Positions 33,046 through 45,897 of a stretch of DNA of 64,000 nucleotides are shown here, piece by piece. Position numbers and translations under genes: made by a program. Location: the NCBI GenBank assembly GCA_964036045.1, contig OZ038385.1, positions 4,030,001 through 4,094,000 of the forward strand, given 5' to 3'. The stretch is from Eutreptiella sp. 'Long Island Sound 2002' (taxonomy: Eukaryota; Euglenozoa; Euglenophyceae; Eutreptiales; Eutreptiaceae). The notes under the pieces are model-generated. The model saw only the letters and a list, made by a program, of their open reading frames with translations, did no database searches and was not told the DNA's origin. Positions within the stretch are counted from its first letter, which is position 1. The number at the start of each line of letters is the position of its first letter.

Positions 33046-36000
33046 AGCCCTTGGGATCCGCCATGCGGGGGACGTGCCTGCGGTTGTACTCAGGTGCAAC
33101 CGGATGACCTACGGGGAGTGGCACTACCCTGCCAAGACGAGCATTAAGTTATACGCAGATCTGGTTTCTGGTTTCCAGCCCAGTCTGGATGTTTATAGGG
33201 GTCCCTGTGGGTAACGGGGATCCACCAGACGGGAGCAGAAACCAGCAGACCTGCAGGGTGTTACTTTTTGTGTTTGTCAGCAGGATTGATCCATGTTGGG
33301 CTCGAGCCGTCGCAACCGGTCTATGCCACTGTTGTACATAGGAATCAGTGCAATGGCCGATTCTGAGTGTCTATAGGGGTATGTCAGCCTATGATGGCCA
33401 GAGCCCCGGAAAATCTGCAGTTGTGCTGATGTGGAGCCTGAGCCGTTGCAATCGGCCTGTGTCCAGTTTCTTTCACTTCCTTTCTCAGTCCGTGGGTGGA
33501 TAGAAATGCCCTTTAGGGGTGGACCGCGACCGGGGCAGCTCGTCGTCAAGATAGGTCACCAGTTTCAGCATCAGAACCTGCCCCCCCCTTTAAGGTTAAG
33601 TGCCGCAGGCGAAAACCCAGGTTGGTATGGGACCTGTACCTCATTCTTCAATGCCTCATTGGTGCCATGGACTGAGTGCCATGGACCTGCAGTAGTGAGG
33701 GGTAGACCAGGACGCCCTGCCCCTGTGGGGACCCCCCCCCAGCGCATGTGCCAGCTATGGTGCCATGGGAGTGCCAGGTCACAGAGTGGAAGGGAGCCCC
33801 ACGTCCTATTACCAGTGGGACATTACTGTCACACTGAGCCGGGTGCTGTGTGGGTATCCACATGGCACTTCCCAGCCCGGAGGCTGCACAGGATGTGGCC
33901 GATGATCGGCGTAGTGGGCTAAGGGCGACCGGAGCGCATATCTGCGCAAGTGGGGCAACCAGAAACGAAGGGACCAGGTAAACCGTGAGCACCACGGCAA
34001 GGCACAGTGCCAAGGAGGGGTTGGAGTGGCGCGAAGCGCTAGAAACCCTTGGGGAGGGGAGTGGGAGGGGTAAGTATGCAGATGACTGGATGACTGGTGG
34101 TAACCTCAAGGGGTGAGTGACCACAAAGGGAGGGGGAAAGCCTTGACCAGGGCAGCCCCACCAATATCCTGATTGACAGTGGGTGACTGACCCTGAGGAA
34201 GGCAGAGCATGGCGCGCCCAGCGAGGGGACCAGTTTTTCAGGTGTTTTTTATGCCAATTGTGGACCCCCCGCAAGGACAGTACCCAGGCAGCGACCTACG
34301 AGTCGCGCCGAAGGAACACAGGTGGGTACGGCGGGATATACCCCGCATGAAGACGGCGCCAGGGGGTTGGACCCTTCGGGGTGCCAGCCCTCCATAAGGG
34401 AGGCGGTGTTGGGACACCGGAGGGACGTTACCCTGAGGTATGGCTGGATCTGGGGTCTGGGATCATGGACCCTATGCCTTAGCCCTGCTGATTGGGTACA
34501 ATATGCCCAGGGTGCCATGGACTGAGTGCCACGGACCTACTGATTGGGCATGAGATGGCATGGATGAGAAGGTAAGGGGTGTTCTGGCGAGACCCCTGGC
34601 TTTCAGGATGTCATGACATGCCAACCCACTCAAGACCTAATCATTCCGCTCCTTATTGGGTCTGAGTCAGGGATGCCCAGCGAAAGCTAGTGGCTACCCC
34701 GACGGTTGGACGTCAATCCCACATACACACCTGTGAACACACAATCAGCAGGCAAGGACAGAATGGAGAGACCTCTACAGGTTTCGCAACCACCGGCAGG
34801 GACCCACTGTGAAAGTGGTCCTAATGCCACGCCCATTTGTCCAGAAATGCTGAGCAGTTTGCTGCCATTGACTCCAGCAGGATTCACACCTGAACAGGGC
34901 TTGAGCGAAGGACTGAATGAGGTCCAAAGACTGACTGGGACTGCCCCTGAGAGCAGTAACCCAGAGTCTCCATCCGATGAATGGGGCTATGCTAACAGCA
35001 TATCAGTCCTGCTCGCCCCGTCCGGGAGTATAGCCACCCAGGCTGGGATTTGACAGAGTTCCAGAGGGTGGATTGAATAAGATACTCCCCCTGCTTCGAT
35101 GCCAGCAAAGGGCGACCCACAGCTCGTGGACGCCCTATGCATTATGACGTCCCTCTTGGCTGGATTGTGCTGTCAGGTGAAGGCACCCCAGTCTGCACAG
35201 CCAGAAAAGCCTGAAGTGCCAACGACCGGTGAGCCCTGTCGCTGCAGCGTACGGGTCCTGTCAGCTGTGACGGACTGTGACCGGACCAAGGAGGTGATGG
35301 TCGACAACATCCCCTCCTTCTTTTTTCCTTTCCCCTTTCCTATCCAGCCAGAGCCGTCCGATCAAGGTCCTGCCGCCCAGTTGCAAGTCTCTGGGGACTT
35401 GACCAAGATGATCGCGGACTGTGCCAGGATTGGCTGCCCCTGAGCAGGATTTCGAGTCTTGCTCGGGTGATGAGGGCATGAGCGTGGTGCCATGAACGTC
35501 AGTGTCATGGACCTTAGGGACCCGCAGGACGATGTCCTGCCGTCCAGCTTAGCCCCAACCGTGGCCCCTTGGGAGACCACGGCGAAACGCCCCATCAGCC
35601 CGCTGGAACACCGCGGAATGTGTGAGTTGGTGAGTGGAGTGCGTGTGAGGAGTGTGCTTGGCAGCAGGGGGTGAACAATGTCCTCCAGTGGGGCCCCACC
35701 AGATCCAGCAAGGTCTATTCTTCCCGGGTAGACGGACAATCTACCTTATGGATGCACTCACGCATCGTCAAAGAGTGCCACCACAGCCTTGTGGTTACCC
35801 TGCGAGGGTCTGGAGGACCTGCACTCAGTGGGAACCCCAAGTCAACCTTAGGGGAGTCCCCGGTGTGGGGTAGTCTTCTTACAGCGCCCCCAAGTGTAGG
35901 CCGTATGTGGACGGCTGATGCCTACCTGCCTGCCTGAGCCAAGTGTGTCTTGCTTTCGGGTGTAGTAGTGATGTGTTGACTGTGATCTGAAGTGTCCTGA

Positions 36001-37769
36001 CATCTCACTGTGGGCGCTGCCTACCCACAGTACCAAACCAGACCGCCCAGTTGCAACTCTCTGGGGATCTGGGAACCAGACCGCCCAGTTGCAAGTCTCT
36101 GGGGCTCTGGGGAATGTGTAGGCTTTCTCTTTTCCCTTATATGTGCATATGTATGTCATATCTTCTGTACCCCCCTGTCCTGCAGGCAGAGGTTGGGACA
36201 CCCATAGTAAATACATTCATCAGGATGTAATTCAGGATCCAAGGGGAGCCGTTAAGCCAAAGTAGTCCATCAGACCATCAGGTCTGGACTTGAGGCGGTA
36301 CAACCTCCATATCCTGGGTCCATGCGCCTACACTAATCTCTCTTCCTCTACCACAGGAGATGGGCACTCAACCCATCTCCCACTGATACATATACAATCA
36401 TAATTGCTGTCCGTATGGAGCTGACACGCCCAGGCCACCAACTTGGGCAGATAGGCCCCAGACTGGCAGCATCACAGGGTAGTGTCCAGCCTATGTGTGC
36501 CTGAAATTGGCTCCCAAACTGCAGCAGTCCCCTTGTTCGGGGTCGCCAACACCCAAACACAATTAAAAGGGCCAATCAAAGAAGAAACAGGTTGTTGGAC
36601 TGCAAACAGCGGGACCCGCTGGGTAGTGCGGTCAAGTGCAGGCCCCCATATGCGGAGCACCCACCATATACGTGTACTTAGGCAGCACATTTAGTGTCGG
36701 AGTGGAGTCCAGACCCCAGTACGTACAGTGCGTAGGTTGCAGCCACTGGGGCTGTGGACACCCCCGACACATGGGCTGTTAAGAGGACGTTTCTGGCCTT
36801 CTGGTGCAGCACCAACACCCAGAGGCCCTCAAGAGTCTGTTCTGCACTGCAGCAGTTCAATGTCTTTGAGTCAGGCCGGTCCAGAAGATCCACTGATGAC
36901 CAAGTCGGGTCAGTTCTTGTACAATCTCATGGCTGGGTAACCAGGGATAGGGTCACGAGGGGAAATGGCCATGTGAACCCAGGTATCGGCCAGAAACCTG
37001 GCAGCTGCACGGGGTTGACACTGGACCAGTCTGAGGTCCATAAAAGGTCGCAGCAACTTCCTGAAATAGTCCACAGAGCCGCCATGGCTAAGGGGGCACC
37101 TCAAAGCTTCCCCCTAATGTAAGCTCTTGTGGAGGCTGTGGCTGTAAACAGCACTGCTTGTGGTATGAGTACAGGAACTTTTGGTGTCCCTGAGTGAAAC
37201 TGAAGTAAGGTATGCTGAGTATTCTGACTGAAATATGTATGCTGCAAGTAGTCTGACTGAATCCAGGCACTGCAGGCGCTGGCATAGCCTCTGCAGTACC
37301 TCTACCCTGAATCCTGACTGATCCTGGATGATCAGTAGCAATCTGTACATTGTTCTTCTCTGCATTGCTGGGGTTGAAGGGATCTAACGCCCACTGAAGG
37401 TATGGGTCCCAGCCCACTGAATGGACTGTCATCTGTTTCTATTTTTTTCACCCACTGTTGGCACGTGGGCCCTTCCTTCATGGAAGTGGGCAGCCATTGT
37501 CTTGATAGAACATTCAGTCTTCAATCTGGATAGGTGCTGGACAGAGGATAATGATGGCATGCCTAAACCATTTCCTCCTGTCACAGCATACCTTGAGTTT
37601 TAACTGATTGACTTTCTGTGTTGTTTGTTTTTCATTTGAATGTGTAGAACTGCAGTAGGTTGTTGTGCTAACCTGATAGTTCAGCCCAACAGAAGCACTG
37701 ATGGGCAGAGGGACACCACACGGCTAAAATCGTTTTTCCGTGTCAGTTTTCGCCAGCACGATTGCTGGG
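33046..37769 (+). other. LARD interior, non-coding
   Basis: No pol motif appears in any frame. Short internal repeats are present: CGCCCAGTTGCAAGTCTCTG (or a one-base variant) occurs near 35375, 36045 and 36081, and a GGTGCCATGGACTGAGTGCC block occurs near 33660 and 34510. Confidence 0.7.
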
Positions 37770-37915
37770 CTGGGGAGGGGAGTGTAAAACGATTTGAGCC
37801 GTAAGTGAAGTTTTACACCCACCCATCCCATCTCTGTCTTTTCCTGGTTCTGGGTCACGACGTCACCACCTTTGTTTTTTCCGCTTCAACGGTGTCGTTG
37901 AGCTAGGGAGGGGAG
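37770..37915 (+). promoter_or_regulatory. Two polypurine tracts and a 35-bp LTR-like module
   Basis: CTGGGGAGGGGAG (37770-37782) precedes a 35-bp module (37783-37817) that starts TGTAAAAC and ends GTTTTACA, i.e. perfect 8-bp inverted ends of TG...CA type. A second, similar tract (37901-37915) precedes the real 3' LTR. The right part of the 35-bp module recurs at the very end of the element (41712-41733). Confidence 0.7.
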
Positions 37916-40900
37916 TGTTTGGTTTCCGTCATGCCCTGCGCCCCTCGGCCCCCCCTGTGGGGCCTGATCCCCGGTTATGGGGACACATACTCCTCCTTGT
38001 GCTGACCCCTGTCATCCCTTTGTGTAGCCTATTAAAGGCCCACACTATGGGATTTGATAGGGGATATTGTTAGCCTTCATCCCCCCTTAACCTTTCCTCT
38101 CATTGGTCTTTTGACTTGAGCCTGCAGTAGGGATATCAGGGAACTCGGCGTGTTTTTCTGCCGCTTTTGTATTAGTCATTAGGGAATCAATTGCCCTGTT
38201 GATACCTATGCGAATTTGCCTTAAATTCGCATAGGTACAGAAGTTAGATATTGGCAGCGGCCTGGTGGTGAACCGGCGTCGCGCCAATTTGCGGGCGAAC
38301 TGCCAGTTGGGATCTGGCGACCCAAATCGCGAGACCATGAACTGGCCTTTACGGAAAGTCCATCCTGTTGACCTGAATTAATTCTGACTGCACGGTTGTA
38401 ATAGTCAAGACTTAGTTTATGATAGGGAATTAAAAGTTCAGGTTCCGGTGCCACTATTTTCAAAAACCCCCTAACGTCATGATGCCCAGCCATTTAAAGT
38501 ATAGGGATAGCTTAGGCATCGTTGCCGGCACCTTACGGTGCCTTTTTCTTTTACCCCCCATTGTTAGATTACGCATGGCGTGCATATCTTATGCATTTCA
38601 TGTAGTCACTTCAACCTAACCGTAAATTGAGATTTTCCATCCATTTCTCTTGAGGAGAGATGCAATGGAATGGCATGACTCTCCTCTACAATGGTATGTT
38701 ATTTGTTTGTGTGAGTTGCAAGTCAGTTTGAAGATATGACTAAATTATTAGGATTGAATTGAGTTTTGGTTGTGGTGAACAACCCATGGTGAGTCTCAAG
38801 CTCAAGTTGATTTCGATGATTCCAGGGTGAAGCCAACATTGGTATACATTTTGGTTTGCCTTTCCTTCCCTGTGCAATGTCGAGATATGGTCGTGGTGGG
38901 TCACCACACTCCATGGTGGGACCCACTTTCATGCATACATAGTGCATTTTTGTTGTGTTCATGATGCCACTTCGTCGAGTTTGTGTGTCGCATCATTGTC
39001 AAGTTTTTTCGTTATTTCATTTTTGGTGTCGTAGCAACGGGTCTCTGGTTTCATTATCATCTTGATTCGAGTCCATTTGAGCCATTGGGGATTTTTGGCG
39101 TCAATTTTAGTTTCGACATTTTGAGCACTTTGTTTTCATGTGCTCAAAGTTCGCCACTATATCTCCAAGATATAGTGGTGACGGAAAATAAGTAAGACCT
39201 CATTTTGTTTGTATTTTGTGAGTACGAACAATATATGTTCGAGTTTTGGTTGCGTTTCGACGCTTTCGACATCCTTTGGTTCGAAGTTTTCAACTTTTTT
39301 GAGATCATTTTGGCATAGTCATTTTATGCCAAAAATCACTCATTTTTGGCCTGTCTTCGGCCTACTTCTCGAGCTTGGATCTCCAAGCACGTGTCGAGTT
39401 TGAGTCTAAGTGTTGTTTGTGCGTGTTGTGGCATGTGTCCTCTTTCGTTAATGCACTTTGTTCGGCCGTGATTCATTGTACATAGGGCCACACATGAATT
39501 TTAGTGATTGTGTCTTGAATTTTATATTTTTCATGTGTTCACTTGTGGTGACCATGGAGATCCACTACCATTGAGTTTTCGGTCGAACTTTCGATCATTC
39601 GTGGTCTCCATAGTCCATACTATCCATATATGGTCACGATAGAGTGTCGTCGATTTTTGTCTCTACGCTACGACCAATTTTCTATGTGCCATTTTGGTCA
39701 ATTTTTGCTTGTAGTAAATTTGGTCATGTGAACATTGCCCAAATTTACCCAGTTATGGGTTGAGTTTTTGAACTCATATCTTCATGTACATGTTGAATTC
39801 GAACCCAGGTGTTGATTCCAATGAAAGGACATGCCTTCCAGTTTACGTGCATGCTTTTACTTGGTTATAACTCACTTTGGGCTTACCACACCATTGCAAT
39901 TTCTAAAACTGTTTGGAGATTTCAAATTTTGTGTGTTCACTTCATTCACTTGGTTCAGTTGGGTCTTTGGGCCAAATCTCCTTGTTTCTTGACCCTAGAC
40001 CTCCCCAATGTGTCTACGTTGGGTATTTGAACTTGTTTTGGTATGTTCTATCACCTACCCAATCCATTGGAACCAAGTCTGCCAAGTGTATAGGATAGTG
40101 GTTTTACATGGTCCCAGAGATGTACATTATGGACCCTGAAAACCACCCTGTCATGCAGTCACTTGGCGGGTAAACAGTAAAGAACCTATGAGGGGTTGGA
40201 CCTTGGGGTCTTTTCCTATGTTTCAATGGTGCTCTCTACTTTGTATTGAGCATTTGTTGCAAGGTTACTGGTACACAGGTTCACTGTTTTGAATTTTCTC
40301 TGGAATTTTGTTGAAAATTCCAAATTTCATGAGGTCACTTCTGGGCCATGGAAAAGTTAGGCCATCTTCTTGATTTGGGCCAATATTTTACCCATGGCCT
40401 CTCATCAGTGTCTATTCCTCATATTTGAGGAGCTTGGGTTATGGCCTACCCTTATGGGATCGGACCAAACCCATATGTCACCTCAATTTGGACTTCAAAT
40501 CTGACTCAGGAATGTATGCATAAGCCCTTCTTGAGGTCCCCAAAAATGACCTCAAAAAGTGGGTATTGGAGTTTGTTGGCTTGCTCCAAACTGAGAGGGA
40601 GGTAGGGTGAACCCCATTAGGACAATCAACTCCTCACCCGACCCTTTGTGCATGCACTTCCCTGGACCTTAGGCTGACCCTATGCGGGAGTTATTTGCAT
40701 TCTTTTCTCCCTTGTTTTTCACTTAAGGGGAATTTCACCAAAGTGCGCAGCCTACCAGACTTGTGACAGTGACACGGTATCAGGGAGCCAGACTCGGATA
40801 TCTGGTGGGCATAATGTTTGACTGATGCCCTTTGGATGTGCCCACATGGAATTCTTCGAATCCCCTTTGCCTTGGCGGGAGAGTGTGTTGAGGTGGGTAA

Positions 40901-41658
40901 CCTCTGATTTTTGGTTTTGCCCGTTTTTGTGCCATGCTTCCCATGCTAGGTCTCAGAGCCCGTGTGGAGTTGGGTCCTGCCCCTCTACGTGTGTCAGGGT
41001 GAAGGTCTTGGCTACCCCCAACCACCCTTGTTTCCTTTTGGGATGTGGGATCCTGAGGTGGTATGGGCGATTTACCACTTTACCCCCTTTTCCACAGAAT
41101 TTCTGGGGCCTAAGTCTTATAGGCACCCAGGACCACCACCCCCCTACGGTGGTGTGATGGGGCTATCTCCTGCCCCAAGGGGACTTGAGTTGGGATATTT
41201 GGGGAGGATGGTGAGTGAGTGTGTAGGCACTAGACCCCTACTTCTGGGGTCCTGTAGTGCCGGGAGCGGAGAGTGACACCCCCCCCACCAGGGTAGGCTT
41301 TGACAGCCAATGGGCCTTACCGATGTCTTGTTGTTTTTGCATGTTTTGTTCTTCCTCCTTGGGGATCCTGAATCAGGCTACCCAGGATGTGCTGAGTGGG
41401 AGAGTGGGCTCCCTTTGTCCCCCCCTCTCCTGCCTTGATGCCACTTCCTTTGTGATTTCCAATGATTATTGTACCTTACCCTAACCGGGACATGGTTTGG
41501 AGGATTTACATGTTCCTATGACCTTTTGTACATGCTTTCTTTCCTTTGTTGTTTAGACGTCAAAGGGATTGCTTCGATTTCGCAATCCCGATGGATGCTC
41601 ACTGAGTTGAGGGACTCAATGTGGATGTGAGTGGTCTTCCGCTTGTGCTACGCGTGCA
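37916..41658 (+). repeat. 3' LTR of the LARD
   Basis: 3743 bp, differing from the 5' LTR only by scattered substitutions. The same hairpins are kept (first one at 38204-38236). No gene is seen. Confidence 0.93.
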
Positions 41659-41733
41659 AGGAAGGAGGCCGCATGGGCTTGGAGAAGGTCGACCCGGGGA
41701 TGGTAGCCCCGGAGCCGTAGGTGAAGTTTTACA
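41659..41733 (+). other. Extra 75 bp at the right end of the LARD, inside the target duplication
   Basis: After the LTR end comes a copy of interior 31883-31933, joined directly to a copy of 37796-37817 ending GTTTTACA, then ATTAT. It looks like a second interior with a 5.86-kb deletion, ending at the 35-bp module. Confidence 0.85.
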
Positions 41734-41738
41734 ATTAT

Positions 41739-43035
41739 GGGGCAGCCTGAGAAGCGTATAACACGTGGAGGCTGTCTTGGTTCCTCAGTCCTGAACCTCA
41801 GCCATTGGCCTTTGCTTTACAGGTGGGAAGGTCAGGGTGAACTGGTGCAGTCCCTTGAGCCGTGCTAAAATATACGGCGCTGATCACACAAACAACAAGC
41901 TACGACTCAGCCAGGAGTGGCAAGCGTAGCCCGACATCTTCAACATTCACGCCGTGCACGCAACAAGAGCACCCCTTCCCTCCAAGCCCTAGCAGGGAAA
42001 CGCGTAGTGGCGTCCTTGTTAGGCCACAGCCGCTTAGTAGCGCTGTGTTCTCTTGCTTTCTCACAGGAGGGTCAATAGGACCCGAGACCTCATTGACAGC
42101 AACACCAAGTAGCGTGTGTAGGTGTTAGGGTCAGCAGGCCTGGTAGGAGTTGAGTGCAGGTAATGAGTGCTCACCCTGCCTTCGAAGGCCGGTGCTGGCG
42201 TTAGTGAGTGTAGTGTAGCGGTGTCTCCTGTCCCGCGTGCTTTTCCACGTGGGCAGGGGAGTGCGTTAGCTTTTGGCCTTTAGCAAAAATGGGCGTTTTG
42301 TATGCCCTTAGCACACTTGGCCACCCCTCCCCTCTAGTAGGTAGGGCTTTTGCCGTCTTCCCCCAAGGATAGGCGCCAGCACAGAAATTGGGCGCCATAG
42401 GAGTGGTAATAGTACCTGATTAGGACCTTCGGTCCGACGTCAGCGAAGCCCGGTCTCCGGGAGCCTCGCCGGGGAGAGAAGTGAGACACACACAGACATA
42501 CGTAGCACACATAGGGGTATGGTAAACCGTGTAAGGAAGGGTAGAACCCCATGGGTCTGGACCAGTCAGGGGTCCTAACTGTGGGCTCGCTTGTCCCCAA
42601 GGAGGGAAGACACACCTTGCCTCATAACACCTTGCTTGTCCTTCCCCCCCTGGTGTAGTAAGCCACCGTTCTTCGTTGGCTCCCCAAGGTCATTACATCA
42701 GGGCAGTCCCCATGCAACACATGGTCAACAAGGCATACACTCGCCGGGTGGTTGCAAACCTGATAACCGGCCACCTGGTCCACGCTGGAAACCATAGGCA
42801 TGGGTCTGCAGGGCACAGAAAGGGTCAGTGCAGTGCTCAGTATGCAGTAGTCTGTGAAAAACCAATGGCCTTCGGCCAGGGAGTGGTTGTCACGGGGGGC
42901 TAACGGTCCTGTCCTGCGATGCAATGCGGGGCAGCGGTGACAACTGCTCTTACACCCATACACAGGCACGTCTGCACAAGAGTGCTCACTGCACCTGTGA
43001 GGTTAGAACACAGTCAGTAGACTGACACAGGGGAA
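41739..43035 (-). other. G2 copy 2 non-coding region (uninterrupted)
   Basis: It matches 11963-12716 joined to 14587-15117 and lacks the TIR element; the junction is near 42286. It is the empty-site evidence for the 12717-14586 insertion. Confidence 0.85.
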
Positions 43036-44150
43036 TTAGGTTTTCCTTTTACGCTGGGAAAGAGTCTCAGCACGGGTCAGTAGCTGCCCCTCGTTGTTCT
43101 CAATGAGGTAGGAGCGGAAGATAGGGTTGATACTCCCATCTGGTTGTATGAAGGCTGACATAGGTTGCCAGGTCGCCTCAGATAACCCATAGCCATCCCA
43201 CAGGGTTAGGAATTTCCAGCCCTGTTTATACTCGTGGCGAGCAATACCTGCAACCACGTAGTAACCATCGACTGCCATCTCATCCGCAGTCATCTCTTCG
43301 AGTTCGTCTGCCTCCTCTGGACTGGCAGCGTTCCCTAGGTCTATACGCTTGACCTCACTGTCGCTGAGGCGCCACTCATCCCAGGACAAATCGTCAGGGG
43401 AGTGATAGTGCCTCAACTGTTTAGGTGCACACAACAGTTCACCACCTAGACGTGGACTGCACCTGACATGGATCCTGGATCCATCTATCCTGATGATACG
43501 ATAGGGTCCAAAATAAGGGTCCTGTAGGCAGTTACGTGGCCAGGAGGGTAGGCGTGAATGGTGGACCAAAACAAGGTCACCAACCTTAAAGCTGGCAGGT
43601 CGCCGTAGGCGGTTCCGTCGGCTCAGTTCACGGTCACGAATGTGTCGCAGGTTAGTCCCAGCCTGGTTAGCCAGAGACTGCTTGTGTTCCAGCCAATCTC
43701 CCACAGGGCTCTTGAAGTCCTCAGGAAAGGGGGTTTTGAAGAACCATGCAGGTCGTCCTCCATGGAACAGTTCGTCCGAGCTTTGCTGTGAGCTCATGGT
43801 CAGTACTGCCCAGGGCACTAGGCGTACCCAGTCCTTGGTACGCTCCTGTTTCATCAGGATTCTTAAGTTTTGCTCCACCACACGGTTCTGTCTCTCAAAG
43901 AGAGGGTTAGACGTGTGGGTATAGGGCACACCTGTGGTTACCTCCACGTTGAGGGCATTTGGCACTCGATTGTACCACCCAGTGTCACTGCGGATGCGTA
44001 CATCCTCATCAGAGTGCACCTGCTTAGGTGCTCCATAGGGTTCAAACCATTGTTCGACCAACATTTTCACAGTCTGCTCACCTGTGATTTTCTTATTGCA
44101 AGGGAACACACGGGTGAAGCGAGATAGGCCACAGGTGACCACTAGGCAAA
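43036..44150 (-). pseudogene. pol: G2 copy 2: integrase C-terminal half and chromodomain
   Basis: The frame is open from the insertion point to TAG at 43036. It holds the second integrase Asp (VHSDEDVRIRSD), the Glu (SNPLFERQNR) and the chromodomain (LTLWDGYGLSEATWQP). Compared with copy 1 it lacks about 15 bp (five codons) just before DELFHGG, but it keeps the Lys codon that is a stop in copy 1. It is separated from the rest of the integrase by the 44151-46516 insertion. Confidence 0.88.
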
Positions 44151-44769
44151 TGTAATAACAGAGCGTGACTACCTACTGTTATTCTTCTTTTCTACCCATC
44201 TCCGTTCCACTGCAAGAACTCGCGAAAATGAAGTCCAACACCCAAAAAGCCATAAACTGATCTCCTTTGATTGAAACCTCATCCACGGTGGTTGATTCCT
44301 TTGTACTCCGGCTTTCTCTGAGAGTTGATTTCCTTCGACGACGACTCCTCTCTTGCTGGTGCTTCCCGTGCGGCGACGGCTTCTCTTTGGGTTGTGATTC
44401 CCTGCAACGACGGTTCCTCATTCATTCCCTTCACTGCCATTACGAACACGAACATAAAGACTCTCACCGGGTTTCTAGTTTCGGCCCACTCCAGTCCGTT
44501 GGACTCATCGGCAGGGCTCTGGATCTGGAGCTGCCCTGGACCGTCTGCAGAGTAAACAACATAAGACAACATAATCACAAATGCGAAACTCCAAACATTT
44601 TATAATAAAATGAATACATACCAGAATAAAATTATCATTCCTTTGCAGCGCAATTCCCAGCACTGCTCCCTGGACCCTTCCGTGCGCAGCAGCACACGCG
44701 CGCGCAACACACAGACAAACAGGTCCTGAAATGGACAATCAAAGTCCTGAAGTGGACCATTCCATTACA
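44151..44769 (-). repeat. 3' LTR of the 2.4-kb element
   Basis: 619 bp. On the element's sense strand it holds a 99-codon open frame that is also open in the other LTR. Confidence 0.92.
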
Positions 44770-44871
44770 CGCCCTCCCTAAGGTTTTTCAAGGGGGTTAC
44801 CCTTGTGAACCAACCTTGAAAGGCCTGATAATCAACACAAGGGTTGGTCCATTGCAAAGACCTGCAAACAC

Positions 44872-45222
44872 TTATTTTTTCTGACTGCTCTTCGTGTTAC
44901 TTGTCTTCTTCTCGGGCTTCTGTTGTACTCCTATAGTACCTACTTTAATCTCCTGAACCTGCTGCTTCCTGGCTCGTTTTCCTCTGTGGGTCTTGGTGTG
45001 GCCTCTTTGTCGTGGTGGCTTGCCTGCTCTGATGGCAGCCCTCAGGTATGCCAACTCCTTTTCTGCTGCATCTCTCTCTCTCCTCAGTGGTTGCACTCCT
45101 CCACACTTGCAGCCTTCACAATCGGAACAGGGCATGGCTGCAAAACACCAAACCCACCGAAAACAGGCTTGCCTCAGGAAATTGAGACAAACCTCAACCT
45201 TCATACAACATCGCGAGCCCAC
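44872..45222 (-). CDS. Small basic protein of the 2.4-kb element, unknown
   Basis: A 116-residue frame in the element's sense orientation, near the 3' LTR. It has a cysteine cluster (CSDCEGCKCGG, about residues 32-42), a short helical stretch (RRERDAAEKELAYLRAAIR) and a very basic tail rich in K, R, Q and T. A nucleic-acid-binding Gag remnant is conceivable, but the cysteine pattern is not a standard knuckle. I do not recognise it, and it could be chance. Confidence 0.3.
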   Translation of the reverse strand: MGSRCCMKVEVCLNFLRQACFRWVWCFAAMPCSDCEGCKCGGVQPLRRERDAAEKELAYLRAAIRAGKPPRQRGHTKTHRGKRARKQQVQEIKVGTIGVQQKPEKKTSNTKSSQKK

Positions 45223-45897
45223 CTGAAGAATTCCAGATGGCAGTCTTGACCTGGTTGTGTGACCTGTTTTTCACATTCACTCATTTGCATGCAGACGGAG
45301 CAGAAATATACATAGAAAAGGCACGGCGCAGAGTATACAGCAACACACGCCGTCGTGCACACTCACGCCCGCTGTGTTTCTCTCTCCTTCACTTTCTCAC
45401 GCACTGGCTCTTTCTCTCTCGCGTTTGCGTCGCTCTCTCAGCTTGCTGTGCTGCTCTTGTGCCACTGCCAGCGCTACACACACCATTGTTCGCACGCACT
45501 TCAACACACGCCGCCACTGCAACTGCTGCTCGCACAACAACGCCAGGCATGCAGGCACTGCAGCACGCGCACGCCATCCACTGCCGCAACGCACGCAAGT
45601 CACTGCCTGGTGCACCAGACAACACCAGGGCCACTCCAACAGCGACGCGCCGCACTGCCAAGCCCAACACACGCACACAACTCGCGGCCAACACAAAAGC
45701 CAGCGCAAACGCTGCAAGGCGCCGAACTCACGCAGCTACGCGGCTGCAACAATGCACTCACGCAAAGGGAAACAAAGCGCGCTCAACGCTCCCAAAGACA
45801 AGCGCAACTGCGCGACTTCACTCGAAAAAAAGGGAAACACGAGGAGCAAAACTGAAATGCGCACGAGAGGCGCAAGATCTTACCTTCAAAGCTACCA
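45223..45897. other. Low-complexity interior of the 2.4-kb element
   Basis: C/A-rich sequence on the plus strand with many CGCAC and CAACAC words. Open frames in several phases reflect the composition. It ends at the primer-binding-like site. Confidence 0.6.

Larger units (their letters stand above)
27941..41733 (+). mobile_element. LARD-like LTR retrotransposon, 13.8 kb, with 3743-bp LTRs
   Basis: Two direct repeats of exactly 3743 bp (27941-31683 and 37916-41658) start TGTTTGG and end GCGTGCA. A purine tract (AGCTAGGGAGGGGAG, 37901-37915) precedes the right one. A primer-binding-like TGGGGTCTCGAACAGG begins at 31688. ATTAT flanks the whole insertion (27936-27940 and 41734-41738), and G2 copy 1 shows the uninserted site. 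The right duplication is not at the end of the LTR but 75 bp beyond it. The 6.2-kb interior encodes only a decayed gag-like frame and no pol, so the element is non-autonomous. Confidence 0.92.

Noticed and set aside
27941-41658. The two 3743-bp repeats as a segmental duplication instead of LTRs
   Set aside because: TG...CA ends, purine tract, primer-like site and ATTAT target duplication confirmed by the empty site in G2 copy 1.
42201-42800. Open frames conserved between 42.2-43.0 kb and 12.0-12.7 kb as genes
   Set aside because: Conservation reflects recent duplication of G2; frames are short and open on both strands.
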